Of a stretch of 64,000 nt of DNA, positions 24,890 through 36,085 are shown one piece after another. The number at the start of each line of letters is the position of its first letter. The stretch's first letter is position 1. A program made the translations under genes and the position numbers. The notes under the pieces were generated by a model. That model made no database searches and was not told the origin of the DNA. It worked only from the letters and a program-made list of their open reading frames with translations. The DNA is taken from contig JAUCBJ010007346.1 in NCBI GenBank assembly GCA_032718475.1, positions 62,001 through 126,000 on the forward strand. The letters run 5' to 3'. This DNA is from Nemertoderma westbladi. Taxonomy: Eukaryota; Xenacoelomorpha; Nemertodermatida; Nemertodermatidae.

Positions 24890-25775
24890 AGTACAAGTGC
24901 CAATCAGCGTTGTCCATCTGTCCGTCCGTCCGTCAGTATTTCTGTGTGTCTGGCTCGATGTTTGGACATCATTATCTCATCAACGGCAAGGTAAATTTTT
25001 TTACTTTCGTTCTGCGCGAAGTCCCCACAACGTGAGATAATATATTCAGAAGTAGTTGGCCTTGTTAGGGGGGGGGGGGGGGGGGGTCACTATGATTGAC
25101 TATAAATTTTCATACCCTTATTTATGAGGACGTGCATTTTATTAATTGATGTTTGTACACTTGTACAATAGGTGGATAATTATTCTGTCCGAGTCTGTTG
25201 AATTTTGCAAGAGTTGACAGGTTTTTAGATCCCATCGAATGCCATCGAGGGCAAAACTCAATACACGAGGGCAGAATATCGGAATTTCGGTTAACTGAAA
25301 TTAGTGACACGGAGTTCTTTCCGAATCTTTTATCTGAAAAATTGCAAATTCTTATAATTAATAATGAATTGACCAATTATTTGATTAACAGAAAAACACA
25401 ATTTAGGGAATTCGTTAATTTCTGGAAAAGCCTTTGCAATTAAGAATTTGAAATTTATAAATTGCATTCGCCAGAAAACGCGTACCGGTATTTCAAGTTT
25501 ATGATTAGGGTAATTTAATTAAGCCTTTAAATGTTAGAATGCACACAACCCAGTTGAACATGTTGTTGCAAGAGTTTTCCGGGTCGGTGATTTCATTTCT
25601 GAGTTCAGTTTTACATTTGGTATCGTCATGTCTGTCTGAATTGCTGTATGTCTGTCAGTTAAAATATGTAGATAATTGATGAGGCGGCATGCAACGGCCA
25701 GGGGGTCAATTGTAAACATATTAAAGTTTACATTATGTGTCATTAATATGCTTTTTGGAAATAAGGGTCTTCCCC

Positions 25776-25978
25776 GGCTAATGATAACGTGAAAACAGAG
25801 TTAATTTAATTTAATTAGCGCTAGGCCTACCTGTACATATACTGTATTCCGGTAATGTATCTTGTGTATTGAAATTATTACTATTTAATTCTGTGTTATT
25901 AATTATGCCCGTGGAAGGGATTAGTCCCGAAGCCTCGCAATATATTAAATTAATTCTGTTTTCACGTTATCATTAGTC
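25776..25978. mobile_element. MITE-like element, 203 bp
   Basis: Inverted arms of about 37 bp at 25776-25812 and 25942-25978, outer ends GGCTAATGATAACGTGAAAA and its near-exact complement TTTTCACGTTATCATTAGTC. The interior is AT-rich and non-coding. The transposase family cannot be told from these ends alone. Confidence 0.7.
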
Positions 25979-26215
25979 AAAATTTGACCTACAACTGAAA
26001 TTATTTAAAAAAGGACAAGCCGTCTCCAAGGTGTATATAGCCCTTGGCCTATTTCACTGCCCATCCATAGACGGTATGCCTTATCTGCGTGCTGTATATT
26101 TCTTATAGAGTTTAGTTAGCCCCTGATGATGCCCCTAGAGGGAGAAATTAATTGGTAACATTATAATATTAAAGATAGAAATACTTGTCTGCTGACTAAA
26201 CAGACAATGTGGATG

Positions 26216-26770
26216 ACGTCAACCTGAAAACTGACATCGGAAATGAAATCATCAACCTTGAAATCCCCCATAACACAATTGTTAGCTAGTTGGTATGCTT
26301 TCCTATTACTTTGACGGACAGATTGCTTGACAGACAGAAAAACCGACATACAGCATAGTAGGTTTTGTTAAAAGTGAAAACTGACACCGGAAATGAATTC
26401 AGCCACCAGGATAACCCCCATAACAATACTGTTAGCTGGGTGGAATGCTTTCCTTATATTTTGATAGATAGACAGACGGACATACAGATAGATCGACAGA
26501 CAGACCTAATAGATTTCGCTGAAAATGAAAACTGACATCGGAAATGAATTCAGCGACCAGGAAAGACGCAACAAAGAGTATTTAGCTAGGTGGAGGTGGT
26601 ACTGTATAGTGTATATTGTGACAGGCAGATCGTCGGACGGACAGAGAGACTGTGTGTGACATAATAGTGTTCGTTACAAGTGAAAACTTCCGATTGGAAT
26701 GAAATCAGCGACCAGGAAAACCCCATAAAACAAAACTTTTAGCTAGGATGAATGCTTTTGTTATATTTTG
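26216..26770 (+). repeat. Four-unit tandem repeat, ~155 bp period
   Basis: Units begin at about 26225, 26377, 26527 and 26680 with GTGAAAACTGACATCGGAAA-like words, then AATTCAGC(C/G)ACCAGGA, a TAGCTAG(G/T)TGG phrase and a GACAGACAGA microsatellite-like end. Identity between neighbours is roughly 75-85 percent by eye. Confidence 0.7.
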
Positions 26771-27583
26771 ACAGACAAACTATCAAAAACACAATCCCAG
26801 ACAGACAGTTTTCACAGACATTTACACAGAGTAAGGTTAACATTATCACTCATAACATTTGAACTACATTTGCTATTAACAAACCTTTTGAAGTTTTAAA
26901 ATCGTCATAAAAATCTGAATTATCGTGGATCGAAAATATATAGTGGATCGAAAATGAAAAATAAACTTTTTTCGGAATTAGTGACCCCCCCCCCCCCCTT
27001 AAATATATTGCATTAGTATCTAAGGTGCATTTAACTCTAAAGTAGTCGTCAATATGCTATACATCACAACATTGACTATATGAACATTTTTGTCCAAATA
27101 TTATAATTAGATCACTGTATACTCTTTCTTCACTATATTTTTCACAAAAAGTCGAAATCGTGTTCCTGCAACATATCTGTCTGCACGGTGAGTGTTGTGT
27201 CTGACTTGTACAAATAACATATAACAAATTATTATCCATATCAAAATACATAGAGATATTATTTGGTTTAATTACCACTCATGGGTATGTTAAAAAATAT
27301 GCAAATATGCACAAATATGAAATTTAATTTTAATGAATTAAAATAAACTATAATCAAGATTTATTCTGCCTCTAGGTCAGGGGCGTTAAAAGAGCTGATA
27401 AAATTTATTTATCATGTACTTTGAGGCACATTTAAAAAATAACGCTAGCTTACGATCGGAAGTAGGGCGCCAACAGTTAGGAGTTAAACATATAATAGTC
27501 GCAGTACGCACCATAGTTTCCAGTAGAAACCTCGAGTTTTATAGACATTTCAAATGATAATTAATGTATTTATTATTTTGCAG

Positions 27584-30500
27584 ATATGTATGACTGATTC
27601 ACGTTTACTACCTACATTAGCAGTGGCTTTAACCAAAGATGCCTGGTATTTGTGGTGTTCGCCGCGCCTAGTCGACTCAACCTGCACTACCCCGTTCCCT
27701 GAAGGAAGGGCCTCCTTGGACCTACTGATCCCATTAGAAACAGACAAGCAGACAGACACACCGAGACTGGTAGTGGGACACAACGTGGGGTTCGACAGGG
27801 GTTATGTGCGGGAATCATATATGCTGGAGTCTAGCAATCTGCGTTACCTGGATACCATGTCCATGCACATATCGATGGCAGGTCTCACCTCTTCACAACG
27901 TGCTATTTGGCAGGCGAAAGCCGCAGCGTCGAAAAGGGGTCTTACGGATTCTCATATAGAAACGACAACCAAAATTGTAAGGGATCATTTGAATCGGCAA
28001 AGTTACTCTAAATTTGGCATATCCAAGTTCGACTGGATTGACCAATGCAGTCCAAATGGATTAGCCGATGTTTATCGGTTGTACTGCGGGAAGAAACTCG
28101 ATAAAGCGAAGAAGGAAGTATTCATAAAGGGTTCTCTTCAGGACGTTAGAGATTCTTTCAACATCAGCGTGAATTATTGCGCTTCCGATGTCTTGGCGAC
28201 AGTGAAAGTTCTAGACTCTTTACTACCCCAATTCATATCCCGGTTTCCCCATCCTGTAACGCTAGCGGGAATTCTGGAAATGGGACAAGCTTTCTTACCT
28301 ATCAACTCCAATTGGGAGAAATATATCAGACTTTCCGAGGAAACTTACAATCGTTTTAAAGATGAAATGAAAAATATTCTAAGTGAAAAAGCAGAAAGTG
28401 TAAAAAATAATTACATCGAAGGTCAAAAATACGAAAAAGATCTTTGGTTGTGGGATTTGGATTGGAAAATGACGAAACCAACTCGAATATTAAAATCTAC
28501 TGTATGTAATCCGTCTGCGAGTGCGAGTGCATTGAATGCCGAGATTCCGGTTTGGTACAAAGATCTCATGATGTCTCCCAATAAACCGGATTACATAACC
28601 GGACCGGTGAACATCAGCTCGAATATGATGTTGTCGCCTAAACTATTGAGGTTGACGTGGTCAGGGTATCCCTTGCACCACACCGACCAATTGGGTTGGG
28701 GATACATTGTACCCTCCACCAGTGAGGCAACCGCCAATGCCAAAGTCGTCGCTCCCAACTCCATAAAACCCAAACAATCCAAGCGAAAGTTATTAGATGA
28801 CTACTCGAAATTCCCTTTGAAACAGTTCCTTGATTATTGCAGTGATAATAATCTCCGTTGTGATGAGGACACATTCAAGAAAAGTCCGAAAGTAAAAAAA
28901 GTTGATGAAGAACTAGATTATTATGCAGAGGAAAGTGATAGTTTTATTGATGGATTTATAGACTTGGATAAGCAAAGTAGTCTATCAAAGTTACAGAGTA
29001 GCAGTAATATTGCTGGCCCTTACAATATTGGAATAGAAGGAGTCAATTTCTATAAATTACCCCATTCCAATGGTTACCAGAACAACGTTGGAAGTCCTTT
29101 AAGCAGGGAATACTTGCACCACATCGAAGAGGGAAGGTTGGATTCCAAGGACAGTCACGATTTAGTTCTTAAGATACTCGATATCAACAGGAAGACATCG
29201 TATTGGAGAGGTAACCGGGATCGGATTATGGAACAGAAGGCTGTGAGTTGGGGGCCTGATGGTGAGTGTGTTGGTGGAGGGGAGTCTGAGTGTAATGGGT
29301 ACGGCGCAATTGTACCTCTTGTGGTTGTCATGGGTACTGTGACTCGTAGGGGAGTCGAACGCACGTGGATGACAGCTTCCAACGTTGATGACAATCGGAT
29401 TGGTAGCGAGTTGAAGGCGATGATTCAGGCACCTCCGGGATACAACATCGTCGGCGCCGATGTTGATTCGGAGGAGTTGTGGATAGCGGCGGTGCTCGGG
29501 GATAGTAGAGGGGGTTGGAGGAGGAAGGAGCCAGGGAGTGATCGGGAGTTGATGGACAGTGGGGAGTCTGGGCGACCTTTGGGTACCGTACACGGCAGCT
29601 CTCCGTTGGGATGGATGTGTCTGCAAGGGGATAAATCTCTCGGCACGGATATGCATTCCCGTACCGCTGAGGCGATCGGAATCAGTCGTCACAACGCCAA
29701 AGTCGTAAACTATGCCCGAATCTACGGCGCTGGGTTAGGATTGACTCAGAAGCTCTTGCAGACATTCAACCCACAGTTGGACGCAAAGGAGGCTAAAAGA
29801 AAGGCCGCGCAAATATTAGAATCAACAAAAGGGGTTAAGATGCAACGGTTGACTGCAGCAGGAATGCTGTCCCTTGATATTTTCAATAAACATTTGACAA
29901 TGATATCGCCCGAATTAAGAGAACAATTAGCAATTGAATTATCGTACTGTGAAGAAATGTCCAGTTACACGAATTCCAATGTGTATCTTACGAAGAAGAC
30001 AGTAGAAGCATTAAGGCAGTTGTTGACGAAGGAATGGGGTGGCAAATGGTCGTACACGAGCCTACAGGACCCTTCAGATTATATTTACTACGGAGGTACT
30101 GAATCGCACATGTTTACGGCGTTGGAGTTTATCGCTAATTCGTCGTCCGTACCCCGAACTCCCGCTCTCGATTGCGCCATCGCGAAGTCGCTGCAACCCG
30201 ACCTGGTTGGTCAGGATTTCGCGATGTCACGCACCAATTGGGTGGTCCAATCCTCTGCCGTAGACTACCTACACCTACTGCTGACTAATAGCAATTGGCT
30301 GTTCAAGGAATATCAGATAGACGCTCGGTTTATTCTCAGTATCCACGATGAAGTTAGGTATTTAGTTCGCAGTAAGGATAGATACAGGGCAGCCTTGGTT
30401 CTACATGTGTCCAATCTGTACACGCGGTCAATGTTCGCATATAAGTTAGGCATGCGGGACCTGCCGAACTCGGTGGCTTTCTTCTCCGCAGTCGACGTTG

Positions 30501-30652
30501 ATTGGGTAATGCGGAAGGAGGTAGACCTCGATTGTAGGTCTCCGTCCAATCAGAACGGGTTGCGTGAGACCTATGGTATACCGTTCGGCGAATCCTTGGA
30601 CATTCACGAGGTTCTAGATAAACTGAAGTCGACTAGTTTAGTGGATACGTAG
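27584..30652 (+). CDS. POLG: DNA polymerase gamma catalytic subunit, exon 2
   Basis: Exon 2 (1022 codons plus stop) starts after TTTTGCAG and completes a 1239-residue protein, the same length as I recall for the human enzyme. It replicates and repairs mitochondrial DNA, with 5'-3' polymerase and 3'-5' exonuclease activity. Visible motifs: exonuclease II VVGHNVGFDR (D288), exonuclease III YCASDVLATVK (Y415, D419), spacer with WDLDW and HHTDQLGWGY, KLPHSNGY, polymerase A VGADVDSEELWIAAVLGD (D843), B HSRTAEAIGISRHNAK with NYARIYGAG, and C SIHDEVRYLVR (D1139). All catalytic residues are present, so the enzyme should be active. Compared with the human protein the spacer before motif A is shorter, and there are extra residues just after motif A (about 29505-29595) and in the region before motif C. 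Confidence 0.97.
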   Translation: MCMTDSRLLPTLAVALTKDAWYLWCSPRLVDSTCTTPFPEGRASLDLLIPLETDKQTDTPRLVVGHNVGFDRGYVRESYMLESSNLRYLDTMSMHISMAGLTSSQRAIWQAKAAASKRGLTDSHIETTTKIVRDHLNRQSYSKFGISKFDWIDQCSPNGLADVYRLYCGKKLDKAKKEVFIKGSLQDVRDSFNISVNYCASDVLATVKVLDSLLPQFISRFPHPVTLAGILEMGQAFLPINSNWEKYIRLSEETYNRFKDEMKNILSEKAESVKNNYIEGQKYEKDLWLWDLDWKMTKPTRILKSTVCNPSASASALNAEIPVWYKDLMMSPNKPDYITGPVNISSNMMLSPKLLRLTWSGYPLHHTDQLGWGYIVPSTSEATANAKVVAPNSIKPKQSKRKLLDDYSKFPLKQFLDYCSDNNLRCDEDTFKKSPKVKKVDEELDYYAEESDSFIDGFIDLDKQSSLSKLQSSSNIAGPYNIGIEGVNFYKLPHSNGYQNNVGSPLSREYLHHIEEGRLDSKDSHDLVLKILDINRKTSYWRGNRDRIMEQKAVSWGPDGECVGGGESECNGYGAIVPLVVVMGTVTRRGVERTWMTASNVDDNRIGSELKAMIQAPPGYNIVGADVDSEELWIAAVLGDSRGGWRRKEPGSDRELMDSGESGRPLGTVHGSSPLGWMCLQGDKSLGTDMHSRTAEAIGISRHNAKVVNYARIYGAGLGLTQKLLQTFNPQLDAKEAKRKAAQILESTKGVKMQRLTAAGMLSLDIFNKHLTMISPELREQLAIELSYCEEMSSYTNSNVYLTKKTVEALRQLLTKEWGGKWSYTSLQDPSDYIYYGGTESHMFTALEFIANSSSVPRTPALDCAIAKSLQPDLVGQDFAMSRTNWVVQSSAVDYLHLLLTNSNWLFKEYQIDARFILSIHDEVRYLVRSKDRYRAALVLHVSNLYTRSMFAYKLGMRDLPNSVAFFSAVDVDWVMRKEVDLDCRSPSNQNGLRETYGIPFGESLDIHEVLDKLKSTSLVDT

Positions 30653-31529
30653 ATAGAAGGCTGGTGGCTGCTTCGGTCGTATGGTTTAAAGATATATCAG
30701 ATAAGATATCAAGAGATATTAATCTACAATTATTAGTAGTACCGCTATCAGTTCAATTATAATGCAGTTTTAAAGAATTACGTACTTTACAGAATTTTTG
30801 ATTAGTATATTTTTTTAATTCAATTTGTAGTTGTGGCGTGATTTGTTGCCAATATAAAAAAGATAAAATTTGATGATTTATCAAATCAATGTTTTGTTTC
30901 ATGATTGCGGTGTATTATCAACCTCTCCTTCCATGCTGCGAATACTTGTTTTATAAACCACGCCAGAATAGTTATTTTCTATCACGCATTTACTTTGGAT
31001 CATTCTGATCCGCATACATTTGTGTTATTCCCCATTAAAAACTGTTTAAAATAACAATACAATGGTGGGCTATGTAAAAAAATATCAGAATTCGCCCTAG
31101 GGAAAATAACCAGTTATTAATCCTATCCCGATTTTGGTAGCTTAGTTACGGCCAATCAATTAGAATATAATAATAAAATATAAAATATTTGCATATTAAT
31201 AGGTTCCGCACTAGCTACCATATGTACTTTTCACAACCAATTTGTTTAGAACTTTATTACAGAGTTGTTGCCAGCAGATGATCCCGTAAGGCAGCGACAG
31301 TAATGTACAGAGAGAGGCCTTGCATACGTGGAAAGTAGTTAGGTATAGTAAATCTGGAACCGAGATAGATAAGCATACCTATTATTTTCGACACTACTGG
31401 TTCCGTTCTCCTACTTTCCCCGACAAATTTTTTATCGTAGCATTTGTTAATTTTTATAGAATTTCAATTTTTTATAATGTAGTTCCTTTTGAAAATAATA
31501 TTATTCTAGAAGGAATACCGTTTTGACTA
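30653..31529. other. 3' flank of POLG, no gene seen
   Basis: AT-rich 3' untranslated and intergenic DNA. No further coding sequence, RNA gene or clear repeat was recognised. Confidence 0.5.
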
Positions 31530-32080
31530 GGTTTCCTTATAGCACTACATTTTTAAAGCTTATATCATTGTTACTATGGCAACGTTGAAGAGTTGTAGAA
31601 CAAATGGAATGTATTATATACTATTCTAGAACATAAATAAAATAAAAAATATGATGTCTTGGAACATATAGTTAGTTTTTTTAAATTTAAAAATAGCTAG
31701 TAAATAAAATAAAATTGTATTTAAATGAATATTGAAAATTGGTATATTTCTAACATAATATACCGGTAGCTAGTTTTTTTAAATTAAAATAGCTATTAAA
31801 TTAAAAATATTATTTTTAAATAAATTTCTGAATGCATTTAAATGAATAATTGAAAATTACCAAACTAGCAAACATTAATAAAAAAATGTTTGTATTTTTT
31901 TTTTAATTACTAGCTATTTTAAAATTGAAAAATAACTAGCTATTTTTGTAGAACGTTATATTTTTAATTTTATTTATGTTCTAGAATAGTGTATACTATG
32001 TATATTGTGTTCTAGAACTCTACAATGTTGCCACGGTAACCATGATTTATGGTATAAAAATGTAGTGCTACACGGATACC
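31530..32080. mobile_element. Foldback element with ~130-bp degenerate arms
   Basis: Left arm 31530-31658 and right arm 31952-32080 are inverted copies at roughly 80 percent identity: AGCACTACATTTTT, TATGGCAAC, TTCTAGAACATAAATAAAAT and their complements are in matching order. The 290-bp middle is nearly all A/T with shorter nested palindromes (TAGCTA words). No transposase frame. An old non-autonomous element is the simplest reading. Confidence 0.7.
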
Positions 32081-32435
32081 TTAGTTTTAATATTTATTGT
32101 CTGCATCAAGAGTTAGTCCCCCAATCTACAAAACTGTGATAACAAAAGTCACAGTTCTAGTATGGGATACCTTAATGTGCACTTAATTTCTAGGTATACT
32201 ATCTTATTGAATAACATTATCTGAACACTCGAGAGCAGGAATTAAAAAACGCGGTTCCTTTCCATCAATCAGTATCAAATTTAAACATACACGATTTTTT
32301 GCTTTAATGGAAGTTCTACATACAGGCCTCCGACATGATGGTAGGCCAGTAGCGACGGGTGTGTAGGCCTACTTTAACGACCACCCAACAACGGTCAGAA
32401 ATGTTATTCAAGAAATATCGATCGTTGGGGAGATA

Positions 32436-32474
<39 letters not shown>

Positions 32475-32575
32475 TTGACCCATCTAGGCGAATTAATATT
32501 TCGTCTCAATGTTAAATTAAAAATTAAGGGAAATGAGCGGGTTGCAATTGCACATTATTCTAACTTACAGTTGAA
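32436..32575 (+). repeat. 34-bp poly-G tract plus dispersed repeat, copy 4
   Basis: An uninterrupted run of 34 G (32436-32469) is followed by GGCGAATTAATATT, CTCAATGTTAAATT, AATTAAGGGAAATGAGCGGG and TTATTCTAACTTACAG. The same order of words, with a G run in the same place, is found at 45490-45609, so the G run seems to be the leading end of this repeat family. Confidence 0.7.
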
Positions 32576-33215
32576 TTTTTAGAAGTAATCAGCTGTTATT
32601 TGCGTCGATTTGCCCTGGCGCGGTATAAAAGTAAAAAAAGTAAAACTTTTATTCGGCCGTTAGGCAAGGGATTACGTGCAAAGTCAGGCGACTTATTTCC
32701 ACTGCGGGCCCCCTCGAACTATACTCCCCAGAGGAATAGCCAGTACTCATTTAGCTACCATTTAAGGATGCAAGTAAAAATGCGCCCTTGTTACATCCGC
32801 TTTTTAATCCGTCGAAAGTCCCATTATCTGTAGCTGGGAAATAAATCTGAGAAAGAGCTATAAAATTTAAGCTGTTACTTACTACAGTATATAAATACAT
32901 AATTATTAATAAATTTACTACTCTGTTGCAGAAAGGCCACATATGATATGGCAGCATTAAAAATGACTGAAATAATAGACATAAAATACGATTACTGAAA
33001 TAATGTCTACCATAAGTCATATTCGTTGAATTAAATCGTATCAATGCAGTATAGGAAAAAAATAGTGATAAAATATATATGCATATTTATTTCCCCCCAA
33101 AAATACCAAGCCCCATTTTTAATCAACTCCCCCCAAACAAAACCCTTTTAGAAATGTTTGAAGCCTTATCAATAAATTACTCGTAGGTGAGTGAAAGTAA
33201 TGGGGAATAACACAC

Positions 33216-33348
33216 TTATTACCCTATTATTGAGTTATTTTCCCGGTTATTTAACCCTTGGGCAGGAACACCCTCGGGTTTCGCCCTCGGGTTGTTTCTT
33301 ACCCGCGGGTTAAATAACCGGGAAAATAACTCAATAATAGGGTAATAA
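33216..33348. mobile_element. Perfect 42-bp TIR element, 133 bp
   Basis: Arms 33216-33257 and 33307-33348 are exact reverse complements over 42 bp (outer end TTATTACCCTATTATTGAG). The 49-bp centre is GC-rich and itself carries CCCTCGGGTT twice. Too short to code; a recently mobile MITE or a structured element. Confidence 0.85.
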
Positions 33349-34523
33349 TATAGATACTTAAATAATTATTATCTTGGGATTAGTGGGCTAGAATGGTGTA
33401 TTAATACCCTCTAAACCATTCCTGATGTTTTTATGTGTAAAGATTAATAATGCTGGTAATAATTCGATTGGCGGATGGTGTCGTTAAACGATATTAGGCG
33501 AGACCTTTCAGCGGAATGGATGAACTATTCGCTACCTACCTACCGAAATCTTGTCCAATCTATGGAATATTGTATAGACCTTCTATCATATACAGGATTC
33601 GGTTTTTAGCAGATAGGTGCGCTGACGAGAGATCAGTTGAGGCTCTTGGTATTCACCAGACAGAGGAAAATCACTCGAGGTCTGCTTCACTTGGGAACAT
33701 ACGTTACTAACCGCTTACTCCAACGTGCTGGGGCCTGTCCTTACATTCCTTACACATGTTGTTACGATTTTCTTTCAGTATGACTGTACCGTATATTCAG
33801 GTTCTCGTTTCATATTTCACTCACTAGCTTACGCTCGTTCATGGGAATGTTCCGACTCAAGCCGGCGTGAATTACAGTAACTACTTCATTTAAATTAAAT
33901 ATATAGGCCTTTTAATACCATTTTATCTCTTGTTATTTCGTGGTAGCTAGGTTTTTTGTATTTTTTATATTATTTTTCTAATTTGTTTAAAATGTTTTTA
34001 AAACAGAAATACTTGTCCGAGATCATTCATATTTTAAAATTAATTACGGGAACTTTCGTTCGTCCTTTTCAAATTAGATATTTATTCAATATGTGGAACC
34101 ATGTAAAACATATAATAACTACACCATGACCCGTAATAGTGTCATTTTCGGATAAAATTTTTTTACTTTTCCAACTTTTTCTACAAATCTTATCATATTG
34201 CTTTAAATTTGAAACACAACTAGTTCAACTCACCGCGGTTGTTCCTTTAAATTTTTTTATACGCGTTATAAACATGTGTACAGTATTTTGCGAAATTGAG
34301 ATTACCGTAATGAGTTTTGGAGCTAAACAGCACCAAGCTCATCACACCCCATTACAGGTGTGCATCATATGGATGACGGGCCTTCAGAGTCGCCGCACCA
34401 ACTCTATGGAATAAACTGATCACGAGTTGCGATCAGAAAGGAACACATCGAAATCTTCAGACTTATCTCTATATTTCAACTGTTTCAAAGCGAAATTCAA
34501 ATTTAGTTATATATTTGGAAGAA

Positions 34524-35301
34524 TACTACTAGGATCGGCATGCTGCATTGCAGCTGCATTTTTAAGAATGCTGTGCCGGCTTGTCAACAAAATTGCACCG
34601 CCACAACTCCCTATCACCCATGACATTTGCTAGATCATCCGCATCTTTAAGGCCAGTGTCCTTTAAGATGCGTCTCAAGAAAGTCATGGGCTGTCCACCA
34701 TGCTTATTCACTCCATGAGGCTGCCAAAGTACAAGATTATGCACTGGCTGATCCTCACGGCGAAAGCAATGTCCTGCAAAGCGGAGGCGATTTTGTTCTA
34801 GTGTCAAGCTTGGGGGAACCAATGAGACACCTCCAATGTTATATAGTGTCTGGTTGGAGATGTGTGCATTGTACTTGACACAATGAACCCGGCGTAGCAT
34901 TCTTGTGAATGTGCCATCCAGAGATTTGGTGTCCTCAGCAGTTAGAGCCCAGCATGGACTCCCGTAGAGGAGTACTGGAACTACTGCTGCTCTAAATAAT
35001 CGGACCTTAAGTTTCCGATTAATTCTCGGTGACTTCCAAATCCTGGAAAGCCTATTCAAGGCTGCCCATGCCTTTCCCTTACGTATTCGAAGGTCCTCAC
35101 CTGACTTCCGGATCCATGATCCCAGGTAACAGAAGTCGTCCACATGCTCAAGCATACCATCCTTTGAGGTTATGCTCATCCGATCAGAGACTTGCTGAGG
35201 ACTTTCAAAGTTAACTGTCAGAATTTTGGTCTTTCTGGAGTTAATAAAAAGACCAACACTAGAAGCAGCATGTTCTAATGAGCTGAGGAGCCGTTGGATG
35301 C
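34524..35301 (-). mobile_element. 5'-truncated LINE copy A
   Basis: Minus-strand copy encoding only the C-terminal about 245 residues of the LINE protein (from the QRLLSSLEHAASS region to the stop at 34562) plus the 3' end with tail CCTAGTAGTA. It is flanked by the 11-bp duplication ATTTGGAAGAA at 34513-34523 and 35302-35312 (12 bp if the following T is counted). The frame is intact and about as close to copies B and C as they are to each other, so it is young. The catalytic FADD box is absent, so it cannot mobilise itself. Confidence 0.9.
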
Positions 35302-35473
35302 ATTTGGAAGAATCCTTGCAACGCAAGCTTTCTATAGATATGAAAAATTACGACTAAAGTGAAGAATGGCCACTATACAAACACGGTAACAACGACGGTA
35401 ACAACCACGGTGAGTTGAACTAATTGTGTTTCAAATTTCAAGCAATATGATAAAGATTTGTAGAAAAATCCCT

Positions 35474-35507
35474 CTGATGACACGGACACCCGTGTCCGTG
35501 TCATCAG
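35474..35507. repeat. 34-bp palindrome
   Basis: Arms CTGATGACACGGACAC and GTGTCCGTGTCATCAG around a 2-bp centre. It occurs inside the right arm of the inverted repeat pair and is missing from the left arm. Confidence 0.85.
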
Positions 35508-36085
35508 AAAATCCCCTCAGAAAATAACACCACGGGTCATGGTGTAATTTATTTTCCAAAAATAAAGTAACATTTTTTCTCTGACTTTATTATCCGCATT
35601 TTTGAGGAATAATATGCATATTTTTTTTCGATTTTTTTAGTAAATGCTGCTTGTATTATTTCGAGGACGTTAGATTTAACGTTATATTCACAAAGTGTAC
35701 GATATAACTTACAGTAGAACTTGGCACCCTCCTATTTTATTATATAATGTTTTCCTACATGAGATTACTAGAACGTCAGCAAGCTGTTATTAAACGAAAT
35801 TGTATTTCAAGTTTAACTATATCCTTTTACCCATATTGCCGTTTTTATGGGAAGTGTCCGGGGGTGGGGGGGTTGTCCGGTCACCATTACGACAGATATA
35901 CGGTTTGAAGTAAAAGGTATGACAATATGTGACTGAACAAAATATTTGAAATGCATTTAAAATCCATAAAAGTCTGATTGAGTCTGAGTCCCAAAACTGA
36001 AATAAAATGTGACGTAACAACGGATATGTGTGGAACGTAGGTCGTTAAAATAATTAGGCCTATTCCAACTCGGTGTGGTTAAATA

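Larger units (their letters stand above)
23249..27583 (+). other. POLG intron, 4.3 kb, repeat filled
   Basis: The intron runs from GTTTGT to TTTTGCAG. It holds repeat units related to those at 21118 (23555-23870), a 23-bp C run (23899-23921), a foldback element (24689-24889), a 19-bp G run (25068-25086), a MITE-like element (25776-25978), a four-unit tandem repeat (26216-26770) and a 14-bp C run (26985-26998). No nested gene is seen. Confidence 0.85.
34120..35548. repeat. Inverted repeat pair flanking LINE copy A
   Basis: The block 34120-34243 (ACACCATGACCCGT, TTTTTCTACAAATCT, TATCATATTGCTT, AATTTGAAACACAA, TAGTTCAACTCACCG) recurs inverted at 35400-35548. The right arm has an extra 34-bp palindrome. 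Together they bound a segment of 1.4 kb of which 778 bp is LINE copy A, suggesting an older foldback element into which the LINE later inserted. Confidence 0.65.

Noticed and set aside
29155-29692. 176-codon minus-strand frame inside POLG
   Set aside because: It is the antisense shadow of a conserved polymerase segment.
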